A stretch of DNA of 64,000 nt from Deinococcus rubellus (GCF_025244745.1 NZ_CP104213.1:1047501-1111500); one strand, 5' to 3'. Positions 30,338 to 39,156 are shown, counted from the first letter of the stretch. Translations and numbers: made by a program. Notes: generated from the sequence alone by a model not told the origin.

Positions 30338-30919
30338 TTACGGCCCGCCCACCCGCTCTGGAGGCCACAGACTGATATTCGCCGTGCCCGCCACATCGCC
30401 CACGTACACTGGCCCGTAGAAGCGCGAGTCCACGCTCTCGGCCAGCACCCTGTTGTCGCCCAGCACATAGACCGTGTTCGGCGGCACCTGGCTGGGCGGC
30501 TCGTCCTGCGCGGCGGGGCCACTGGCGTGGGGGTCGGCCACCGCCTGCCCGTTCACGCGTAACTGGCCCCCGCGAAGTTCCACTACGTCGCCGGGCAGAC
30601 CCACCACCCGCTTGATGTTGTAGGGTCGGTGGCGCAGGCCCAGGCCCAGCACGTTCAGCGTTTCCCAGGCGTACTCGCTCTCGGGCGGGGCCTTGAAGAT
30701 CACCACGTCGCCGCGCCGGTAGGGCAGGGCCGTCAGATGCCAGGCGTGGCCCCAGCGCGGGAATTTGAGCAGCAACATGACCTGCCCCGTATGCAGGCTG
30801 GGGTTCATGCTGTTGCCGTCCACGCGGGCAATCGTCAGGCCGAAGGTGGACAGGAACCACAACACCAGCAGCGGCAGGGCAGCCTCCTTCCAGAAGCGGG
30901 TGCGCCAGAAGCGGGTCAT
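30338..30919 (-). CDS. lepB: Signal peptidase I
   Basis: Membrane-bound serine protease that removes Sec signal peptides, 193 residues. An N-terminal membrane anchor (LPLLVLWFLSTFGLTIA) is followed by the Ser nucleophile in VDGNSMNPSL, the Lys general base in YNIKRVVGLPGDVVELR, and the final box VLGDNRVLAESVDSRFYGPV. TACACT at 30933-30928 lies 8 nt before the ATG at 30919. The gene faces the GRIGG-repeat gene, ending 9 bp from it. Confidence 0.93.
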   Translation of the reverse strand: MTRFWRTRFWKEAALPLLVLWFLSTFGLTIARVDGNSMNPSLHTGQVMLLLKFPRWGHAWHLTALPYRRGDVVIFKAPPESEYAWETLNVLGLGLRHRPYNIKRVVGLPGDVVELRGGQLRVNGQAVADPHASGPAAQDEPPSQVPPNTVYVLGDNRVLAESVDSRFYGPVYVGDVAGTANISLWPPERVGGP

Positions 30920-30971
30920 CGGGGCTGAGTGTAGGGCGCGGCCATGAGAAGCCGCCGCCGCTTCACCCGCG

Positions 30972-32228
30972 TTAGACCGTGTTGGCAGGGGCGGCCTCGG
31001 TGCCCACTGTGACTGGCTGGGCGGGGATGTTCCGCAGGGCGTTCCAGGCCAGCAACACCCCGATCAATGAGAAGACCGCGCCCATCAGAAACGCCGCGCC
31101 CGGCAGCTTGATGCTCGCGCCGCCGCCGTTGAAGTAGGCGTAGATCCAGGTGGCCAGCAGCGGCCCGACGACGCCGACCAGGCTGTTGACGGCGGTGAGT
31201 GCCCCCTGCACCTTGCCCTGCTCGGATTCGCTGACCTGGCGGCTGATGATGCCCTGCAAGGTGGGGCCAGCCAGCCCGCCGAACGCGCCTGCCACCAGCG
31301 AGATGTAGAGCAGCAGCGAGGTTTTGGCGAAGGCCAGCACCAGCATCTCGATCAGGCCCATCGTCAGGCCCAGCAGGATGGCCCGGCGCTCGCCCAGCCA
31401 CCTGACCGAAATGCTGATCAGGCCGCCCTGCACGATGGCCGTCATCAGGCCGAAGACCGCCAGCGCCAGGCCGTTTTGCAGGGGGGTCCAGCCCAGCACG
31501 CCCTCGGTGTACAGCACCCAGGTGGAGAAGATGACCTGTCCGGCCAGCCCCAGCGCGATCAAAGCACCGGCCATTTTCAGAATCAGCGGGTAGCGGGCCA
31601 GCGCCGCGAGTGGCCTGAACGGATTGAGGTCCTGGCGGCTGAGCCGGACGCCGCGCAACTCGGGCGGCAGCGATTCCGGCAGCACAAAATAGCCGTAGAA
31701 CATGTTGAGCAGCGCCAGTCCGGCGGCGAACATGAACGGCACCCGCAGTCCGTAGTCGCCCAGCAGGCCGCCCAGCGCCGGTCCCAGAATGAAGCCGACC
31801 CCGAAGGTCGCGCCCAGCTTGCCGAAGTTCTTGGCGCGGTCCTCGGGTGCGGAGACGTCGGCGATGTAGGCGTTGGCGACGGTCAGGCTGGCCCCGGTGA
31901 TCCCGGCGATGACCCGGCCCAGAAAGAGCCACCACAGCGTGGGTGCAAACGCCAGCAAGAGGTAATCCAGCCCGATGCCCAGTAGGCTCAGCAGCAGCAC
32001 CGGGCGGCGGCCATAGCGGTCTGAAAGGGTGCCCAGAATCGGCGCGAAGACAAACTGCATCACCGCGTAGATGGCGGTAAAAATCCCGATATAGCGCGCC
32101 CCCGCCGCCGCCGACCCGGCCAGTTCCTTGATCAGCAGCGGCAGCACCGGAATGATCAACCCGATGCCCATGATGTCGATCAGCGCGGTGATGAGGATGA
32201 AGGTCAGGGCGGCTCTGGGCCTTTGCAT
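30972..32228 (-). CDS. MFS transporter, TetA-like
   Basis: Inner-membrane proton-driven carrier of 418 residues with about 12 helices. The first half has [18 protein letters not shown] and motif [17 protein letters not shown], then the antiporter motif C region [16 protein letters not shown]; the second half is divergent ([12 protein letters not shown]). These features match tetracycline-type efflux pumps (DHA1), but such proteins export many compounds and no resistance phenotype should be assumed. TAGCCT lies 6 nt before the start at 32228. It diverges from the NAD cluster. Confidence 0.88.
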   Translation of the reverse strand: MQRPRAALTFILITALIDIMGIGLIIPVLPLLIKELAGSAAAGARYIGIFTAIYAVMQFVFAPILGTLSDRYGRRPVLLLSLLGIGLDYLLLAFAPTLWWLFLGRVIAGITGASLTVANAYIADVSAPEDRAKNFGKLGATFGVGFILGPALGGLLGDYGLRVPFMFAAGLALLNMFYGYFVLPESLPPELRGVRLSRQDLNPFRPLAALARYPLILKMAGALIALGLAGQVIFSTWVLYTEGVLGWTPLQNGLALAVFGLMTAIVQGGLISISVRWLGERRAILLGLTMGLIEMLVLAFAKTSLLLYISLVAGAFGGLAGPTLQGIISRQVSESEQGKVQGALTAVNSLVGVVGPLLATWIYAYFNGGGASIKLPGAAFLMGAVFSLIGVLLAWNALRNIPAQPVTVGTEAAPANTV

Positions 32229-32318
32229 CCGATCAGGCTATCAAATTTAGGTCAGGGCAGAATGCGCCAGATGGCAGAGGGCCGGACGTGGAATCATCCG
32301 AACGGACTCATTAATCTA

Positions 32319-32339
32319 ATAAACTCAAGCGTAGTTTAT
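32319..32339 (+). promoter_or_regulatory. Operator-like inverted repeat at the nadM start
   Basis: ATAAACT-CAAGCGT-AGTTTAT is a perfect 7-7-7 inverted repeat covering the predicted -10 (TAGTTT, 32332-32337) and reaching the first ATG at 32338. A repressor bound here would block the whole NAD cluster; the NrtR-like protein at 15854 is the obvious candidate (inference). Confidence 0.55.
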
Positions 32340-32343
32340 GAGT

Positions 32344-33387
32344 ATGTCTCAGCCAGAGCCGATCAACCGGACCCGCAGACGCACCTTTGGTGTCTATATC
32401 GGGCGCTTTGAGCCGCCCCACGCCGCGCACCTGGAAGTGATGCGAGAAGCGCTGATGCAGGTGCAGAAGCTGATCGTGGTGATCGGCTCGGCCAGGGCGG
32501 CGCGCAACGCCAAGAACCCGTTCACTGCCGAGGAGCGCCAGGCGGTCATTCTGGACCTGCTGCGCGAGGCGGGCATCAAATCCAGCCGGGTGCTGTTCGT
32601 GCATGTGCGCGATTACTACTACAACGAATCGCTGTGGCTCAGCGAGGTGCAGCGCGGCGTGGCGGCCCACACCCACGGCAGCAGCGACGTGGCGCTGATC
32701 GGGCATCTCAAGGACGAGAGCAGTTATTACCTGAGATCGTTTCCGGCCTGGGAATTCCTGCCGACGCATGTGGTCAGCAATCTCAGCGCCACCGAGGTGC
32801 GCCGCGCCTATTTCGAAGACGATCTGGAACGGGTGCGAAGCATCGTGCCGCCCGCCGTGTGGGTGTTTCTGGAGCGCTTCCGGCAGACCCCCGACTTCGC
32901 CGAGTTGCAGGCCGAGTACCGCTATGTGCAGGACTACCGGTCGGCCTGGCAGGGCACGCCGTATCCGGTGGTGTTCGTGACCACCGACGCGGTGGTGATT
33001 CGCAGCGGGCACGTGCTGGTGGTGCGCCGCGCCGAGCATCCGGGACGCGGGCGGCTGGCAATGCCGGGCGGATTCCTGAACACTGCCGAAACGCTGCTGG
33101 CTTCCTGTATCCGCGAGGTGGTGGAGGAAACCGGGCTGCAAATCAGCGATCTGGCGGCGTATCAGCGCTCGCAGGCGGTGTTCGATTATCCGGGACGCAG
33201 CCTGCGCGGACGCACCGTCTCTCACGCCTTCCAGTTCGATCTGGGCATCGGGCAACTGCCGGTGCTGAGGCCGGGCAGTGATGCTGCCGACGCCTTCTGG
33301 TTGCCGCTCAGCGAAGCGCTGGCTTCACCGGAGCTGTTCTTCGAAGACCACCACGCCATCATCGAGCACTTCTTGATGCGGGGATAG
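32344..33387 (+). CDS. nadM: Bifunctional NMN adenylyltransferase/Nudix hydrolase
   Basis: Joins NMN and ATP to NAD with its N-terminal domain and hydrolyses a nucleoside diphosphate derivative such as ADP-ribose with its C-terminal Nudix domain. Nucleotidyltransferase motifs: [10 protein letters not shown] for ATP and [12 protein letters not shown]. From about residue 200, the Nudix box is intact: [18 protein letters not shown] followed by VEETGL, with all metal-binding glutamates. The architecture equals the Slr0787-type enzymes known from cyanobacteria and Deinococcus. ATG 32344 is preferred because TAGTTT ends 6 nt before it; ATG 32338, two codons earlier, is possible. First gene of the NAD salvage cluster. 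Confidence 0.92.
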   Translation: MSQPEPINRTRRRTFGVYIGRFEPPHAAHLEVMREALMQVQKLIVVIGSARAARNAKNPFTAEERQAVILDLLREAGIKSSRVLFVHVRDYYYNESLWLSEVQRGVAAHTHGSSDVALIGHLKDESSYYLRSFPAWEFLPTHVVSNLSATEVRRAYFEDDLERVRSIVPPAVWVFLERFRQTPDFAELQAEYRYVQDYRSAWQGTPYPVVFVTTDAVVIRSGHVLVVRRAEHPGRGRLAMPGGFLNTAETLLASCIREVVEETGLQISDLAAYQRSQAVFDYPGRSLRGRTVSHAFQFDLGIGQLPVLRPGSDAADAFWLPLSEALASPELFFEDHHAIIEHFLMRG

Positions 33388-33455
33388 CTGCGGGGATAAA
33401 CGCCCCCGCCCATTCGCCGCAGGCCACACACGACAGGTTCATCCCAGGAGGCTTT

Positions 33456-34472
33456 ATGTTCACTTCGCCCACCCCAGATCAGATCGGCGGTGTTCTCTTC
33501 GGCTCGGCCTACGGCGACGCGCTGGCCGCGCCCACCGAGTTCATACACAGCCTGGCGTACATCCGGCAGTCGTTTGCGCCGAACGGCCCGACTGACCTTC
33601 ACGGGGGCCGCGTCACCGACGATACCCAGATGATGCTGACGGTGGCCCGCGCCCTGCTGGACGCACCGGAACTCATCCCGGCGGCGCTGGAAACCACGCT
33701 GAGGGCTGAATTCACCTTGTGGCTCCACGACCCCGAAAACAACCGCGCCCCCGGCCACACCTGCCTGACCGCCTGCCGGAACTTGCAGCGGGGCGGCGCT
33801 TGGCAGGCGGCCACCGTGACCCGGAGCAAGGGCTGCGGGGCGAACATGCGCGTGCAGCCGGTGGGCTTGATCGCTGACGACGCCACCCGTGCGGGCGCAG
33901 CCCAACTGCAAGCCGCCCTGACGCACGGCCACCCCACCGCTCTGGCCGCCGCCGACCTGACCGCACAGGCGATCTGGTTGCTGATTTCGGGCACTGCGCC
34001 GCCGCAGTTGGCCCAGGCACTGACCGCCCACGCCCAGGCCCAGCGCGAGGTCTACCGTGCCGACTGGCTGGGCGATGTCTGGCAGTATTACGGCGCGTCT
34101 GATCCGCAACACTACATCTCGGAAGGCTGGGACGAGTGCCTGGGCGTGCTGGGCCGCCTGGAGGCCGCGCTCACTTCCGACATTCATGACGACGCCGACC
34201 CCTGCGACTTGACCGGGGAAGGCTGGATTGCCGAGGAAGCGTTCGCCACCGGGCTGCTGTGCTTCCTGCTGACGCCGACTGACCCGGTAGAAAGCCTGCG
34301 CCGTGCTGCCGTCACGAAGGGCGACAGCGACTCGCTGGCCTGTCTCGCCGGAGCGTTTGCCGGGGCTTACCTGGGGCTGGGGGCGTTTCCGGCGCAGTGG
34401 CGAGGGCAGATTGAGTACGCAGAAGAGTTGAGGCGCTGCTCGGCGGCGTTTGAAGTCAAGCAACTGAAATAG
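33456..34472 (+). CDS. ADP-ribosylglycohydrolase family protein
   Basis: Magnesium-dependent hydrolase of the ARH/DraG family, 338 residues. Metal-site motifs: GVLFGSAYGDALAAPTE at the N-terminus, GGRVTDDTQMMLTVARALL, SKGCGANMRVQPVGLIA, and VTKGDSDSLACLAGAFAGAY near the C-terminus. Family members release ADP-ribose from proteins, DNA or small molecules; which applies here is unknown. AGGAGG precedes the ATG. Its place between nadM and the nicotinamide phosphoribosyltransferase suggests it returns ADP-ribose to the NAD cycle, with the Nudix domain next door as a possible downstream step (inference). Confidence 0.88.
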   Translation: MFTSPTPDQIGGVLFGSAYGDALAAPTEFIHSLAYIRQSFAPNGPTDLHGGRVTDDTQMMLTVARALLDAPELIPAALETTLRAEFTLWLHDPENNRAPGHTCLTACRNLQRGGAWQAATVTRSKGCGANMRVQPVGLIADDATRAGAAQLQAALTHGHPTALAAADLTAQAIWLLISGTAPPQLAQALTAHAQAQREVYRADWLGDVWQYYGASDPQHYISEGWDECLGVLGRLEAALTSDIHDDADPCDLTGEGWIAEEAFATGLLCFLLTPTDPVESLRRAAVTKGDSDSLACLAGAFAGAYLGLGAFPAQWRGQIEYAEELRRCSAAFEVKQLK

Positions 34473-34531
34473 CTACAGGAATACGTGCAGAACTTCAGCG
34501 TTTGAACATCAGGGAACCTGTCCGCTCTCTT

Positions 34532-34555
34532 CATAATCCACAACATGAATAAGGA
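34532..34555 (+). promoter_or_regulatory. Putative internal promoter and ribosome-binding site of nadV
   Basis: CATAAT (34532-34537) is a possible -10; AAGGAG at 34550-34555 is a good ribosome-binding site 8 nt before the ATG at 34564. The best -35-like hexamer, TTGAAC at 34502-34507, is 24 nt from the -10, too far for consensus. Confidence 0.4.
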
Positions 34556-34563
34556 GTCACACC

Positions 34564-35961
34564 ATGAACCTCTTAAACGACAACAACATTATTCTGGACA
34601 CCGACAGCTACAAGTCCAGCCACTTCTTGCAGTACCCTCCCGGTACCCGCAAACTGTTTTCCTACCTGGAATCGCGCGGTGGGCGCTATCCGGCCACCCG
34701 GTTTTTCGGGTTGCAGTACATCCTCAAGCGTTACCTGAGCGTGCGCGTCACCGCCGAGATGGTGGAGGAGGCCAGAGCGCTCATCACCGCGCACGGCGAG
34801 CCGTTTCCGTATGACGGCTGGATGCACATCGTCACCGCGCACGGCGGGCGCTTGCCGCTGGAGATTCGCGCCGTGCCGGAAGGGATGCTCGTCCCCGTTC
34901 ATAACGCCCTGATGACTGTCACCAACACTGACCCCGCCGTGCCCTGGCTGCCCGGCTGGTTTGAAACGTCACTGATGCGCGTCTGGTACACCACCACTGT
35001 CGCCACCCAGAGTTACTTCCTGCGCGAGATTCTGAAAGCTGCCCTGGAGCAGACCTCCGACCGGGCCGCCGAGGAACTGCCGTTCAAACTGCACGACTTC
35101 GGCAGCCGTGGCGTGAGCAGCCGCGAGAGCGCGGGCCTGGGCGGGCTGGCGCACCTGATCAACTTTCAGGGCAGCGACACGCTGGAAGCCCTCCGCACCG
35201 GGCGCAACTATTACGGGGCCGACATTGCCGCCTTCTCCATTCCCGCCGCCGAGCACAGCACCATCACCAGTTGGGGCAAGGAACACGAGGTCAACGCCTA
35301 CCGCAACATGGTGGAAAAGTTCGGCAAGCCCGGCGGCGTCTACGCGGTGGTGAGCGACAGTTACGACCTCAAATACGCCATCAACGTGCACTGGGGCGAA
35401 ACCTTGCGCCAGCAGGTCATCGACAGCGGCGGAACCCTGGTGGTGCGGCCCGACAGCGGCGACCCAGCCTCGATGGTGCGTCTGGCGGTTCGCGCTCTGG
35501 CGGCCAAATTCGGCACGACCACCAACAGTAAGGGCTTCATGCTTCTGAATCATGTGCGGGTCATTCAGGGCGACGGCGTGGACGAAAACTCTATCCGCGA
35601 GATTTTGCAGAACCTGATCGTGGACGGCTTCAGCACCGAGAACGTCACCTTCGGCATGGGCGGTGCGCTGCTGCAAAAGGTGGACCGCGACACCCAGCGC
35701 TTTGCTTACAAGGCCAGCGCCGCGCTGATCGACGGCCCTGACGGGCAGTACTTCCAGCCGATTTACAAAGACCCGGTGACCGACCCCGGCAAGCGCAGCA
35801 AGGACGGCGTGCTCGATCTGGTGCGCGAAGGCCAGCGCCTGGTGACCAGGCAGTACCAGACCTTCGACACCGAGTACCCAGACAGCGTGATGCGTGTGGT
35901 GTACCGCGACGGCGAACTGCTGGTGGAAGAGACGTTGGATGTGGTGAGGGGGCGGGCGTGA
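34564..35961 (+). CDS. nadV: Nicotinamide phosphoribosyltransferase
   Basis: Converts nicotinamide and PRPP to NMN, the entry step of nicotinamide salvage. 465 residues, as for bacterial NadV and mammalian NAMPT. Landmarks: ILDTDSYKSSHFLQYPPGT at the N-terminus, FKLHDFGSRGVSS at the phosphoribosyl site, PAAEHSTITSWGKEHE with the catalytic-type histidine, and LVVRPDSGDPASM, then TFGMGGALLQKVDRDT. With nadM this gives a complete two-step route from nicotinamide to NAD without nicotinate. Its stop overlaps the next gene's GTG as GTGA. Confidence 0.95.
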   Translation: MNLLNDNNIILDTDSYKSSHFLQYPPGTRKLFSYLESRGGRYPATRFFGLQYILKRYLSVRVTAEMVEEARALITAHGEPFPYDGWMHIVTAHGGRLPLEIRAVPEGMLVPVHNALMTVTNTDPAVPWLPGWFETSLMRVWYTTTVATQSYFLREILKAALEQTSDRAAEELPFKLHDFGSRGVSSRESAGLGGLAHLINFQGSDTLEALRTGRNYYGADIAAFSIPAAEHSTITSWGKEHEVNAYRNMVEKFGKPGGVYAVVSDSYDLKYAINVHWGETLRQQVIDSGGTLVVRPDSGDPASMVRLAVRALAAKFGTTTNSKGFMLLNHVRVIQGDGVDENSIREILQNLIVDGFSTENVTFGMGGALLQKVDRDTQRFAYKASAALIDGPDGQYFQPIYKDPVTDPGKRSKDGVLDLVREGQRLVTRQYQTFDTEYPDSVMRVVYRDGELLVEETLDVVRGRA

Positions 35962-36626
35962 GTCAACACCTGGAGCGGCTTTTGCCAATCCTGTCAACCA
36001 TTCCCGGCGTCAACATTCCCGTGACGATTCTTCAAGGCGTTTACATTGCTGCCAGCCAGAAGAAAATAGAACAGCTTGAGGGGGCATTGAGATATGAAGT
36101 TGGCCTGCTCAATCAGAAAGTTATGGCTGGGCAGCTCACTCTGGACAGGGAATATGTCAAATCCGACTCCTTCACGGCCAATGTCATTCAAGCTGTCAGG
36201 GCCGCAGAAGTTGCCGAGACGGAAGATAAGTTGCGGTTTATTGCCCGCGCTCTGGCTGGATGCTCGCTGAGTTTTCCGCGCCCTCAACTGGATAAGTTTC
36301 AAACGATGCGGATTATTGAGAGCATGTCAGATCGGGAACGACGGGTGTTTATTGAGTATTTCAAGATTCTCGACCCTATTGACCCTTACCGAGATTTAAT
36401 TCCAGTTGATAGTCAGGTGTCCATTCCTAATATCACTCGGCATGAGTTCATTGGCGCTCTGATGGGGCTAAAGCAGCTGGGGCTCTTCACGATGCAACGT
36501 GTTACTGATCGCGATGGCGACTGGTTTAGTCCAGAAGTTTCAGCGGGTAAAGGTTTCGCGTGGCAACTCACAGGCTTAGCGCGGCAGGTTGCCACACTGA
36601 GCCGCGTGGGATTTGAGGAATCGTGA
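35958..36626 (+). CDS. Unknown AT-rich gene inside the NAD salvage cluster
   Basis: Protein of 222 residues, not recognised. The N-terminus is moderately hydrophobic (LLPILSTIPGVNIPVTILQG), followed by a helical region (KKIEQLEGALRYEVGLLNQK), a KLRFIARALAGCSLSFPRP segment and a C-terminal FIGALMGLKQLGLFTMQ helix; the all-helical layout superficially resembles phage-abortive-infection type proteins, but no motif supports a call. A sampled line is about 43% G+C against about 62% in neighbours, suggesting acquisition. Yet its GTG start overlaps the nadV stop and its TGA overlaps the pnuC start (both GTGA), so it is fully embedded in the translational coupling of the operon. Confidence 0.75.
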   Translation: MSQHLERLLPILSTIPGVNIPVTILQGVYIAASQKKIEQLEGALRYEVGLLNQKVMAGQLTLDREYVKSDSFTANVIQAVRAAEVAETEDKLRFIARALAGCSLSFPRPQLDKFQTMRIIESMSDRERRVFIEYFKILDPIDPYRDLIPVDSQVSIPNITRHEFIGALMGLKQLGLFTMQRVTDRDGDWFSPEVSAGKGFAWQLTGLARQVATLSRVGFEES

Positions 36627-37216
36627 ATATCAACTGGCTCACCACTCTCCCGCCCCTCCTCCTTGACCTTTCCGGTGCGGCAGCCGTTCTCGTCTCCCTC
36701 TACTTTCTCTTCGCCAAGGCGCGGGCGTACTGGCACTGGTCAAACGCCTCGCTGCTGCCGTACTTCCTGCTGTTTGTCGGCGGCGGCCAGTGGATGCTGG
36801 CGGGCTTGCAAGTCACGTATCTGCTGTTCGGCATTCACGGCCTCTATCTCTGGCACTTGGAGGCGCGGCGCGACAGGGGAGAGCTGACCTTCAACGAGCC
36901 GCTGTGGTACGGCGTGACCTGGGTGGCGAGCCTCGCCATCTTCGCCTACACCACCATCGCCACCGACTTTGCAGAATCCTGGAACTGGGTGCAGTTCGCG
37001 GCGGTCACGCTGGCCCTCATCGCCAACTTCGCCACCACCCGCAAATGGGCCTGGAGCTGGCCGGTGTGGGTCACGGTCAACGCGGTGCAGGCGATTTACT
37101 TTTTCCACACGGCGTACTGGGCCCTGTTCGGCCTGCAATTTATTCTGGGAGCCATGAGCGTCTACGGCTACTTTGCCTGGAGGAAAGACGAAAGGCGCGT
37201 GGTCGAGTTTGCCTGA
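36623..37216 (+). CDS. pnuC: Nicotinamide riboside transporter PnuC
   Basis: Membrane importer for nicotinamide riboside, facilitated by downstream phosphorylation. 197 residues with about seven hydrophobic helices; the substrate-site pattern YFLLFVGGGQWMLAGLQVTY and the helix pair WAWSWPVWVTVNAVQAIYFF match PnuC, as does the end GLQFILGAMSVYGYFAWRK. It starts at GTG 36623 overlapping the previous stop; its own stop is overlapped by eight bases by the NadR-like gene, which would trap the imported riboside as NMN. Confidence 0.9.
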   Translation: MNINWLTTLPPLLLDLSGAAAVLVSLYFLFAKARAYWHWSNASLLPYFLLFVGGGQWMLAGLQVTYLLFGIHGLYLWHLEARRDRGELTFNEPLWYGVTWVASLAIFAYTTIATDFAESWNWVQFAAVTLALIANFATTRKWAWSWPVWVTVNAVQAIYFFHTAYWALFGLQFILGAMSVYGYFAWRKDERRVVEFA

Positions 37217-38276
37217 GTCTCAACACTTCCGCCACGGCCTGATCGTCGGCAAGTTCGCCCCGCTGCACGCCGGACACGAAGCGCTGATCCGCTTTGCCTT
37301 GTCGCGCTGCGAACGGGTCAGCGTGTGGGTCTACAGCCGCCCCGACTTCCCGGCCATGCCCTCGCCTGTGCGCCGCAACTGGCTGCGCGAGGTGTTCCCG
37401 GCCCACCTGTTCCCGCAACTGATCCTGCTCCCCGACGCGCCCAATCCGCCCCTCAACAATGCGCCCGACGCCGAGCATCAGCAGTATGTCAAGACTGTGC
37501 TGGACGCCTGGAATGTGCGCCCCGACGTGGTGGTGACCAGCGAAGCCTATGGCCCCCTGCTGGCCGAGCGCCTCAACATTGCCCACCTTCCATTCGACCC
37601 CGAACGCCGCCAGACGCCGATCAGCGGCACGGCCATTCGCGCCGACATTCACGCTTCGCGCCACTTCCTGAACCCGCTGGTCTACGCGCATTTCGTCGAG
37701 CGGGTCGCCCTGGTCGGCGCGGAAAGCACGGGAAAGAGCACCCTGACAGCAGTGCTGGCAGGCGACTTCGGCACCCATTTCGTCCGCGAATATGGCCGCG
37801 AGGTTTACGAGCGCGAGGACGGCAAACTGACGCCTGAACATTTTCTGGAAATTGCCCTCAGCCACCGCGCCCTGGAAGACGAGGCCGCCCGCATGCCGGG
37901 CCTGAACCGCTACCTGTTCGTGGACACCACCGCCGCCACCACCCTGATGTGGTCGTATCTGCTGTGCCGCACGGCCCTGCCCGAACTGCATGCCCTGGCC
38001 GACGATGCCAGGTGTCGTTACTCTCACACCTTTCTGTGTGCTGACGATTTAGCGCACGAGCAGGACGGCTGGCGCAGCAATACCGAGGTTCGCACCGTTC
38101 AGCAGGCGTTCATCATGCAGGATATGGCGACGCGGGGCGTTCGTTCCCACGAAGTCGGGGGAGAGCTGACCGCCCGTATCCGGCAGGTCCGTGCCACTCT
38201 AGAAGCTGCAACTTTGGATGGACGCGGCGTGCAGGAGCTTCCACTAACCTTCTTGCATAAGGAGGCTCCACCATGA
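37209..38276 (+). CDS. nadR: NadR-like NMN adenylyltransferase/ribosylnicotinamide kinase
   Basis: Two-domain enzyme of about 355 residues. The N-terminal half has the nucleotidyltransferase motif GLIVGKFAPLHAGHEALI and the closing ISGTAIRADI; the C-terminal half is a P-loop kinase, VALVGAESTGKSTLTAVL, with FVDTTAATTLMWSY later. It should phosphorylate imported nicotinamide riboside to NMN and adenylate it to NAD. The helix-turn-helix domain found in enterobacterial NadR is absent, so it is purely enzymatic. No ATG or GTG fits; the TTG at 37209, overlapping the pnuC end by 8 nt, gives LPESQHFRHGLIVGKF. Its TGA overlaps the TM2 gene start. Confidence 0.88.
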   Translation: MPESQHFRHGLIVGKFAPLHAGHEALIRFALSRCERVSVWVYSRPDFPAMPSPVRRNWLREVFPAHLFPQLILLPDAPNPPLNNAPDAEHQQYVKTVLDAWNVRPDVVVTSEAYGPLLAERLNIAHLPFDPERRQTPISGTAIRADIHASRHFLNPLVYAHFVERVALVGAESTGKSTLTAVLAGDFGTHFVREYGREVYEREDGKLTPEHFLEIALSHRALEDEAARMPGLNRYLFVDTTAATTLMWSYLLCRTALPELHALADDARCRYSHTFLCADDLAHEQDGWRSNTEVRTVQQAFIMQDMATRGVRSHEVGGELTARIRQVRATLEAATLDGRGVQELPLTFLHKEAPP

Positions 38277-38842
38277 CCCAGCCTGATTCCGAAGGTAACG
38301 GTATCAACCTCAACAAGTCAGACCCGTCCAACGAACTGCGTATCGACCCGCCCCACACCCAGGCGCAGTCCCATGACGTGCCGAACTGGGTGGACGAGGC
38401 GACCCGGCAGACCCAGACCTCGCCAACACCTTTGCCCCGCGTGCCTGAGCCGCAGCCCGACTTCAACGCCCGCCAGCCTGCCGCACGCGTGACTGGCGAC
38501 GCCTTGCCCCTCAGCATCGTGCCGCAGGGCGAAATCGGTACCCGTAAGCTGGTGGCCGGACTGCTGGCAATTTTCCTGGGTGCGTTCGGAGCGCACAAAT
38601 TCTACCTGGGCCGCACCACGCCGGGCCTGATCGTCTTGCTGACCCACCTCGGCGGCTGGTTCGTGACGCTGGTGCTGAGCATCCTCACGCTGGGTCTGGG
38701 GGCCATCATTCTGGTGCCGCTGATGGGGCTGGTGGCCTCGGCGCTGTGCATCGTCGGCCTGATCGAAGGCGTTGTCTACCTGACCCGCAGCGACGAGGAA
38801 TTCAACCAGACTTACCTGATCGGCAAGAAAGACTGGTTCTGA
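38273..38842 (+). CDS. TM2-domain membrane protein
   Basis: Protein of 189 residues with a disordered polar N-terminal region (1-80, rich in Pro, Gln, Asp) and a C-terminal TM2 domain: KLVAGLLAIFLGAFGAHKFY and LGRTTPGLIVLL, the family's signature of a short helix, a GxHxFYLG turn and a second helix, then a third hydrophobic segment. Function of TM2 proteins in bacteria is unknown. AAGGAGG precedes the ATG, which overlaps the NadR-like stop by four bases, so it is the last gene of the NAD operon. Confidence 0.82.
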   Translation: MTQPDSEGNGINLNKSDPSNELRIDPPHTQAQSHDVPNWVDEATRQTQTSPTPLPRVPEPQPDFNARQPAARVTGDALPLSIVPQGEIGTRKLVAGLLAIFLGAFGAHKFYLGRTTPGLIVLLTHLGGWFVTLVLSILTLGLGAIILVPLMGLVASALCIVGLIEGVVYLTRSDEEFNQTYLIGKKDWF

Positions 38843-38863
38843 GTCGGCCTGCTGGTCCATTCC

Positions 38864-39124
38864 TCAGAGCGCCGGAAAAAGCAGTCTGGTGTCTTCCAGC
38901 ACCCAGTAGGCGTGTGCGGCGTCTGTGCCGGGCACACAGAACATCACCGCCTCGAAGGGTAGCCCCTCCGGCTGCACCACGCCGATGTTCCAGTGGCTGC
39001 GCTCAGATCCCAGGATGGCGACTTTGCCCAGCGAGGTTTCGCACTCCAGGTATTCACCGCCTTTCTCGGCGCTGCGGACTGGCCCGACAGCGAGAACGGT
39101 CAGATGTCTGGGGTCGACTTGCAT
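38864..39124 (-). CDS. Small hypothetical protein
   Basis: Protein of 86 residues, not recognised. The order of residues (VGPVRSAEKGGEYLECETSL; LPFEAVMFCVPGTDAAHAYW) suggests a compact beta-rich domain with no membrane segment or signal. It converges with the TM2 gene, 21 bp away. The first codons lie between the arms of the inverted repeats at 39101-39156, which could influence its expression. Could be a spurious frame, but the length, start context and the even composition favour a real gene. Confidence 0.55.
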   Translation of the reverse strand: MQVDPRHLTVLAVGPVRSAEKGGEYLECETSLGKVAILGSERSHWNIGVVQPEGLPFEAVMFCVPGTDAAHAYWVLEDTRLLFPAL

Positions 39125-39156
39125 GGGTTGATTGAACCCCAGACTCCAGACATCTG
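39101..39156. repeat. Overlapping inverted repeats at the start of the small hypothetical gene
   Basis: CAGATGTCTGG (39101-39111) pairs with CCAGACATCTG (39146-39156); GTCTGGGGT (39106-39114) pairs with ACCCCAGAC (39136-39144). The two pairings share bases and exclude each other. The ATG (39124-39122, minus strand) lies in the loop. Confidence 0.6.

Noticed and set aside
34545..34814. 89-codon frame starting just upstream of nadV
   Set aside because: Overlaps nadV out of frame and shows shadow composition; its start simply lies near the likely transcript start.
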